Of a DNA stretch of 64,000 nt, positions 58,685 through 64,000 are shown in pieces. Source of the stretch: Phanerochaete sordida. Its lineage: Eukaryota > Basidiomycota > Agaricomycetes > Polyporales > Phanerochaetaceae. The stretch is from assembly GCA_019973155.2 (NCBI GenBank), contig BPQB01000003.1, positions 930,001 to 994,000 of the forward strand. Direction: 5' to 3'. A program made the translations under genes and the position numbers. The first letter of the stretch is position 1. Each line of letters starts with the position of its first letter. A model generated the notes under the pieces. It did no database searches and was not told the DNA's origin. It saw nothing but the letters and a program-made list of their open reading frames with translations.

Positions 58685-60031
58685 TCAGTACGGTACTTCG
58701 TTGAACAGCTTGGAAACACTTTCCCCGTTGTGGCTGCGCCTGATGACTTCCGCGAGGACAATGCCGATGTCAATGACTTCGATCTTCGGGCACTTGGCCA
58801 CGTTCTCCTCCTGCGGAAGCGTGTTCGTGACGACCAGTTTCTCCAGGGTGCTCTCGGAGATCGTTCTAAGTGCGTTGCCGCTGAGGATGCCGTGGGTGAC
58901 CAAACCGAAGACTCTTGTGGCGCCTGCTTCGGAAAGATGGGATGCCGCGAGACAGAGCGTTCCGCAGGTGTCGGCCATGTCGTCCACGAGGATAGCGACC
59001 TTGTCCTTCACGTGCCCGACGAGAATCATTCGCGAAACCTCGTTCGCCTTCTTGCGCTCCTTGTGGAAGAGAGCAAAGTCGACCCCCAGACGGTCTGCTA
59101 TCGATGTTGCTCTAGAGACGAGCGATAAGCCGCGTGAGCGACCGGCCGAAGGCAGCGGAGAAGGTCAACGGTAACCTACCGCTTTGCGCCTCCAGCGTCG
59201 GGTGACACTATAACAACGTTTTGTAGATCAAAGTTGTTGCGGATGTATTGGATGGCAGACGGCTCCGCGTAAAGCTGTATGACGTAGAGATGCACGTGTA
59301 TGGAGGGTCAGCAGACGAGATGAAAAGACGGAGCACTCACGCTGTAGAAAGAGCGTAACGATGTGAACACTCGGCTTGATTCGACAGGGTGACTAGACTC
59401 ACTTGTCGACTGGAACATCAAAGAAGCCCTGTATCTGCGACGCATGCAAGTCCATTGTCTAGGCGTGTTGTCAGCATGCGTGGTCTTCGGCTCGGGAGCT
59501 AGGAGGGAGAACCTACTATGACATGGTCGCAGCCAGACTTCTGCAACATGTTGGCCACAAGCTTGGCAGTGATGGGAGCCCGGCTCTTGTCCTTCTTGTC
59601 CTGGCGTGCGTACGGGAAGAGGGGGACCACGGCTGTGATTCTCTTTGCACTTGCGATCTTGCAGGCGTGGATCATAATGCAGAGCTCCATGAGCGAGGTG
59701 TTGACCTGGCCGGTGCCGGTGTTGATGATGTAGACGTCGTCTTCGCGCACCGACTCTATGATGCGCACATTGCTCTCGCCGATACCACTTTTATTCACGT
59801 CGGCGCGGCCGAGCGGGACACCAAGCCTTCAGCGAGGGATTCGGGTCAGCGCTGACTGCATGACACAGCGAGCGGGCTGGTATGGCTACTACCTTCGAGC
59901 AATGATCTCTGCAAGCTCGGGGTGGCTGGTGCCTACGTCCGCCGCAGGGAACCCTGAGGTGAGCAATGGCGCTGGCAGCACGGGCAAGCAGACGCACCAG
60001 AGAAGATTTTGATTCCGTTGCCAGTAAACAT
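58685..60031 (-). CDS. PRPS: Ribose-phosphate pyrophosphokinase (PRPP synthetase)
   Basis: Makes PRPP from ribose-5-phosphate and ATP for nucleotide, histidine and tryptophan synthesis. Exons: 60031-59998, 59932-59893, 59826-59517, 59458-59403, 59341-59341, 59274-59180, 59111-58685; 320 aa, the normal family length. Diagnostic blocks: [18 protein letters not shown], the catalytic flexible loop [55 protein letters not shown] and the PRPP loop [10 protein letters not shown]. The Asn codon of VDNLYAEP can be completed only by a one-nucleotide exon at 59341; without it the frame shifts and meets TAG after about 22 codons. The gene is divergent from the FAD oxidase. Confidence 0.93.
59341..59341 (-). 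other. Single-nucleotide exon in PRPP synthetase
   Basis: On the minus strand the base C sits between TTTCTACAG and GTGAGT, both strong consensus ends. The preceding exon ends in AA and the next begins CTTTACGC, so AA+C makes Asn of the conserved VDNLYAEP. Flanking introns are 61 and 66 nt. Total CDS is divisible by three only with this base. Confidence 0.8.
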
Positions 60032-60440
60032 GTTAGAGACAGTCCATGAAATAGTAGAGGGAAATAAGGATAGGGAGGAGAAAGAAGAAAAGGACGAGGA
60101 AGGAAGAGAGATGCTAGCGGAACCAGAGGATATTTTCCAAGCGCCCATGCGCTCACCGGGATGTGGGCGCCAGTGGTGCATCTCCATAAGCGGCGTGGCG
60201 CATCAACTGATGCGCCAGCCGCGGCCGTATCCCCGACCGGGCGTCCGCCTGCAACGCTCAAGCCTCTGCGACCCCCTGACGGCTCGTGGTCAAGTGACGC
60301 TTCCGCTCATTCGCCGCATGCGATATTGCGCAGTCGCTCGCTGCGGTATAAGGCGAGATGGCCCTCCCAGGCGCCTCCGTGTCTCCGCGTAGACCACGCA
60401 CGACGAGAAGCCATCAGCATTCGTCGAATCTCCATCCGGC
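60032..60440. promoter_or_regulatory. Divergent promoter PRPS / FAD oxidase
   Basis: 409 nt between the two start codons. A GA-rich stretch near 60050-60110 (CT-rich on the PRPS sense strand) lies close to the PRPS start, and TATAAGG at 60347-60353 points towards the oxidase. An ATG at 60358 opens a frame ending at 60457, a possible upstream ORF for the oxidase. Confidence 0.5.
60347..60353 (+). promoter_or_regulatory. TATA-like element of the FAD oxidase
   Basis: TATAAGG about 90 nt upstream of the chosen oxidase start codon. Role inferred from position and consensus. Confidence 0.35.
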
Positions 60441-62633
60441 ATGCTCGCAGACAATTTGAACATCCTGTGCACTTGGCTTGGCCTTTCGTGCGGGTTCATC
60501 GAGAGGCTTCTCGAGGTATGCACCTTCCTAGACCCCTATGACAAGCCGTAAGCTAACGCGATTCGCTAGACGTCTCCTGGGATTTCCGGAACCGACCCCT
60601 GCCGCTGCCTGTCGACAGATGCATGCTGGCCCTCCAGCACTGCCTTCGCTACGCTGGAGAGCAAGCTATCTACTCCGCTCGTCACGCCACTGCCACCGGC
60701 GACCCCATGCTACTCCTCTCTCGAATCTGAAGATTGCGGGGCCGTACAACGTCTGTGGCTAGACGGCTGGTGGCGCGCAAACAGTTCTGGCGCCACTCAG
60801 CACCCTAATTTCGCAGAGTTCGCAACGCCTGAGGGTGACACCGAGGTGTGCTATGTGAACACCACCCTAGGATACCCCTGCGGGCGGGGCAGCATCCCAG
60901 CTGTTGGAGTAGACGCACGCAGCGTCGAGGACATTCAGTTGGCCATCAACTTCGCCGCAGCGCGCAATCTCCGTGTAGTGGTTAAAAATACTGGGTAGGT
61001 AGTCTGCACTCTGGAAGACACGAGGCTAAAGCGCGTTTGGCTTCCGTAGGCATGACTATCTCGGACGTAGCACCGCTCGCGGCGCGTTTCTCATTTGGAC
61101 ACACCATCTCACGAACCTTACCTATCACGACACATTCAAGCCTGCTGGCGCTCCTGAGGGTGAAGTATATCACGATGGCAAGTAATCGTACTCGATTGTC
61201 GCGCTTCTCAGCTAAATCGCGATCGAACAGTGATGACCCTCGGGGCTGGCGTTCAATGGCAAGACGCGTACGATGCTGCCTTCGCACGTGGCAGAAACAT
61301 CGTTGGAGGCATCTCGTACGGCGGCAGCGTCGGTGCTGCAGGCGGCTGGGTACAGGGAGGGGGGCATAGTATCATAGCTCCCCTCTACGGGCTAGGTATG
61401 CATCTACTTCCTTCAGCGTAGCTTGTCCGCTTTCTAACATTTGCGAAGGTGTGGACAACGTCGTCGAGATGTCTATCGTCATTTCGACCGGCAAACACCT
61501 CGTCGTGAACGCCCATCAGCACTCAGACCTGTTCTGGGCACTGCGCGGGGGCGGCGGCGGCACATGGGGCGTCGTCGTCTCTGTCACATACCGGACGCAC
61601 CCCGCCCCGCCCATAAACGCCGCATTCTTCCTCACCTCGATCAACGCCTCCACGCCGGACGCGCTCACCACGCCGAGCCCGACGCTGCACAAGCTCTTCG
61701 CCGAGCTCGTGCGCCTGACGCCCGCCCTCGCGGACGCGGGCTGGGCCGGGTACGCGGACATCCTCGCGAGCGCGGACACGGGCCACCCCGCGCTGCGCGT
61801 CGCGTACATCGCGCCGGCGGACGCGCCCGCCGCGGTGCCGCTCATGGAGCGCTTCTACGCGTACGCGCGGGAGCTCGCGGAGAGCTCGACGCTCGCGCAG
61901 GGCAAGCTCCGCGTCGCCACGGCCGTGGTCAGCCCGCTCGCGAACTTTGGTGCGTGGGAGACGATGATCTTCCGCGGCAAGGACGGGCAGGGCCAGGTCG
62001 GGTTGAACGTCGAGCTCGGATCGAGGCTGCTTCCGCGCGAGCTCATTAAACGTAACCACACCAAGGTCGCGGATGCTGTACTAGGTCTGGAGCTACCGTT
62101 CATCGGGTTTTAGTGGGTCCCTCGGCACGGAAACGTCGTCTACTCAGATGCTGACTTTGAGTCAGCACCGTCACCGGAGGGGTCGTCAGTAAAGTCGATC
62201 CCGACGCCACAGGAATTCATCCAGCGTGGCGTAAGGCCTTGGTCCACTTGGTCTTTGGCTCAAGCTGGCCGGAGGCAGCTTCTTCCGACGTTGTAAACGA
62301 GATCCGCGAGAAGAACAAAAAGGGCGAAGCGGTTTTCCGTGAGATGACACCCGACGGCGGCGCATATTTCAACGAGGTGGGCCGTTTGAGATATGGGCAT
62401 CTCACGATGTGCTCAAGTAGTCTTTTCGTACACAGGCATCTCTCTATCAAGTCGACCCCAAGTCCGACTTCTTCGGTTCGCACTACCAGAAGCTCCGGGC
62501 TATCAAGAAGAAATACGACCCCACTGGCCTTTTCGTGGTGCACGGCGGGGTAGGCTCTGAGGACTGGGACGCAGACCTGCACTGCCGCGTCTCGCCGCAC
62601 CGCACCTCTCGTACACGGTCCGACGGCCTCTGA
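60441..62633 (+). CDS. Berberine-bridge-like FAD-linked oxidase
   Basis: FAD-dependent oxidoreductase of the PCMH/BBE type. Exons: 60441-60515, 60570-60994, 61050-61177, 61231-61395, 61449-62112, 62166-62376, 62436-62633; 621 aa. A Cys-rich start (DPCRCLSTDACWPS) as in secreted family members is followed by the FAD domain (VVVKNTGHDYLGRS with the flavin-binding His, VMTLGAGVQWQD, GGWVQGGGHS, LFWALRGGGGGTWGVV) and the C-terminal BBE segment (GGAYFNE, IKKKYDPTGLFVVHGGVG). The bicovalent-attachment cysteine is absent. Intron 61178-61230 starts with GC. A TAG at 62111-62113 is intronic. The first exon is weak: it does not give a good signal peptide, so the true start may lie in another small exon. 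Substrate unknown. Confidence 0.83.
61178..61230 (+). other. GC-AG intron in the FAD oxidase
   Basis: GCAAGT donor and AACAG acceptor, 53 nt. Splicing here gives EVYHDVMTLGAGVQW; the next available GT, at 61182, gives a frameshift. Confidence 0.7.
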
Positions 62634-63151
62634 GAACTTGGAAGGCGACACGCCACGGGTATGCGGGCAACAATACTCGGTCGCGGGGACCGACTGTACG
62701 ATGATATTCGGTAAGTACATCAGGACATTTCAGGAGGTGTATGTATGTAGCTACAACCTATCGCCAATAACCAGATACTGTATAGTTTATACAATGAACG
62801 TGTAGAGGTTGTATGCGGAACCGGAGAGCTGGACTCGCAGACTCGCGACGGGCAGGCTTGTCGCCTGAGATGTCGCGGCCTGGGCAAGAACGGGAAGGAG
62901 CGTAGGGTCTGTACTCGTTCTCGAGACGGACGGAGAAGCACAAGATGGAGGAGATGGAAGATACAAGACGAGAGTATGGGGAAAGTGAGAGGTGAGAATT
63001 GAGAGCTGAGAGTTGAGAGGAGTGAGAAGGCGGCGATGTAGGGAATGGAAAGCGATAGCTCAGAAAGCGACGACAACCAACAAGAGATACCGGCACGAAA
63101 CAAAAATCATGCTACAATATAGTGTGCTGCATCGAACGATGAGGGCGGCGA
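62634..63151. other. Convergent region, no gene seen
   Basis: Between the stops of the oxidase and the last gene. It contains a GA-rich, loosely repeated TGAGAG stretch near 62985-63035; no protein or RNA gene is recognised. Confidence 0.5.
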
Positions 63152-64000
63152 TTACCGGAACCCGACGCCGACGAACGCGGGGTCAACGGTGGGTGCGCGC
63201 GGCGGGGCCGTGCCGTTGAGGATGGAGAGCAGCTGGGCGTTGTTCCCGTTCGTGCGCGGCAGGTTGAACGACGGCGAGAGCGCGGGCGCAGACAGGGGCG
63301 CGGGCTCGTTGTACCCGGTCGACGGCAGGAGCTGCCCCGGCGGGAGGAGGCGCAGGCCCTGCTGGTTGAGCTGTCGGGCCGCAGGGAGGAACTGCTGGGG
63401 CGCGGGAAGCTGTTGCGGCGCGGGGAACGGCGGACCCGCCATGCGGCCGGGCGGATATGGCGCAGGCGGGGCGGCCATGGGTGGTCCGAGGGGCGGGCGG
63501 ACAGCGTGGCCCGGCTGCATACCGCCCAGCTGCTCCTCGTTGAAGACGTGCCTGGGCGGCATCGGATACGGGGGGTGGAAGGTGTTGCTAGTGTGAGGGC
63601 GAACTGTGAAGGGGTCATGGACCGCGCCATGGGGTGCGGGCGGGAAGGGGGGCGGCTGGTTCACAAAACCAGGCGCGGTAGACGAGGGTCCTGGACCGGA
63701 TGAATAGATCACTGGAGACTCCTCGCGAACGCCGTACATGGCATTCATGGGGCCGGGTGCACCTAGCTGTTCCCGGACAGGGAGAGGCGGGCCGTTCATG
63801 GCAAGAGCAGCCTGCTGACGCTCAATCTTGGGGGTCATCCTCTCAGAGTCCTTTGCCAGACTCTCAAGCATCGAAATGTACTTCATCTGCTTCGGGATAG
63901 CTGCCTGGGTTATGCTTGCACGCTGCAAGTAGGGTGAAAGGCCTGCAGCCGTACGGCGAGCTGATGGGGATGGCTGGCGGTCTGGACCGTTGACCAGCGA
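63152..64000 (-). CDS. C-terminal part of an unrecognised proline-rich protein
   Basis: The frame is open from the window end to TAA at 63152, 282 codons, so the gene is truncated at its 5' side by the window. A short likely helix (PKQMKYISMLESLAKDSER) precedes a long Pro/Ala/Gly/Gln-rich region with repeated PPxP and GPP units, and the protein ends in DPAFVGVGFR. Composition suggests a disordered scaffold-type tail, as in some RNA-granule or actin-related proteins, but no family is recognised and no function is claimed. Confidence 0.6.
   Translation of the reverse strand, partial: SLVNGPDRQPSPSARRTAAGLSPYLQRASITQAAIPKQMKYISMLESLAKDSERMTPKIERQQAALAMNGPPLPVREQLGAPGPMNAMYGVREESPVIYSSGPGPSSTAPGFVNQPPPFPPAPHGAVHDPFTVRPHTSNTFHPPYPMPPRHVFNEEQLGGMQPGHAVRPPLGPPMAAPPAPYPPGRMAGPPFPAPQQLPAPQQFLPAARQLNQQGLRLLPPGQLLPSTGYNEPAPLSAPALSPSFNLPRTNGNNAQLLSILNGTAPPRAPTVDPAFVGVGFR

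Noticed and set aside
62111..62113. In-frame TAG in the FAD oxidase suggesting a pseudogene
   Set aside because: A GTGGGT donor overlaps the stop; a 53-nt intron to 62165 restores GFYTVTGGVVSKVDPD, conserved in the family.
1..64000. tRNA, rRNA, CRISPR or transposon genes
   Set aside because: No B-box GGTTCRANYCC with a fitting A-box, no rRNA-like conserved block, no regular spaced repeats, and no reverse transcriptase or transposase motifs were found by eye; a covariance-model scan would settle tRNAs.

Overview
The window looks like nuclear DNA of a filamentous basidiomycete, probably an Agaricomycete. It is gene-dense and GC-rich, nearly every gene is split by many introns of about 50-65 nt with consensus GTRNGY...YAG ends, and all recognisable proteins are eukaryotic and fungal in type. 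Twenty protein-coding genes are called, plus one short unrecognised multi-exon gene. No rRNA, tRNA, transposon, CRISPR array or prokaryotic element was seen. All gene models were built by hand from reading frames, splice consensus and family knowledge; apart from VPS13 and the truncated last gene, each summed CDS is a multiple of three.

Layout, left to right: OGT-type O-GlcNAc transferase (+), an AGTRAP-like small membrane protein (-), diphthine methylesterase DPH7 (+), TMEM135-like protein (-), dysferlin-domain protein (-), HSCB/Jac1 Fe-S co-chaperone (+), a DEVH-box RNA helicase with dsRNA-binding-like segments (+), AP-2 alpha adaptin (+), a PH-C2-RasGAP protein (-), a fatty-acid elongase (-), the unrecognised six-exon gene (-), the lipid-transfer protein VPS13 (+, about 11.7 kb), a DENN-domain Rab regulator (-), a NIPA-type Mg2+ transporter (+), HSP104 (-), the NDUFS6-type zinc subunit of complex I (+), an Ime2/MAK-type kinase (-), PRPP synthetase (-), a secreted-type berberine-bridge-like FAD oxidase (+), and the C-terminal part of a proline-rich protein (-) cut by the window end. 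These are housekeeping genes rather than a pathway cluster. Several pairs share short divergent promoters (AGTRAP-like/DPH7, dysferlin-domain/HSCB, HSP104/NDUFS6, PRPS/oxidase), and two of those promoters hold a perfect TGACGTCA palindrome.

The most unusual theme is splicing. Conserved protein motifs can only be reconstructed through tiny exons: a single-nucleotide exon in PRPP synthetase, a 6-nt exon that splits a zinc-ligand cysteine codon in NDUFS6, two adjacent 9-nt exons in OGT (one encoding the UDP-binding lysine), and a 16-nt exon that builds the RasGAP arginine-finger motif. Three introns appear to use GC-AG ends with the donor GCAAGT. These are predictions from sequence, checkable with RNA reads.
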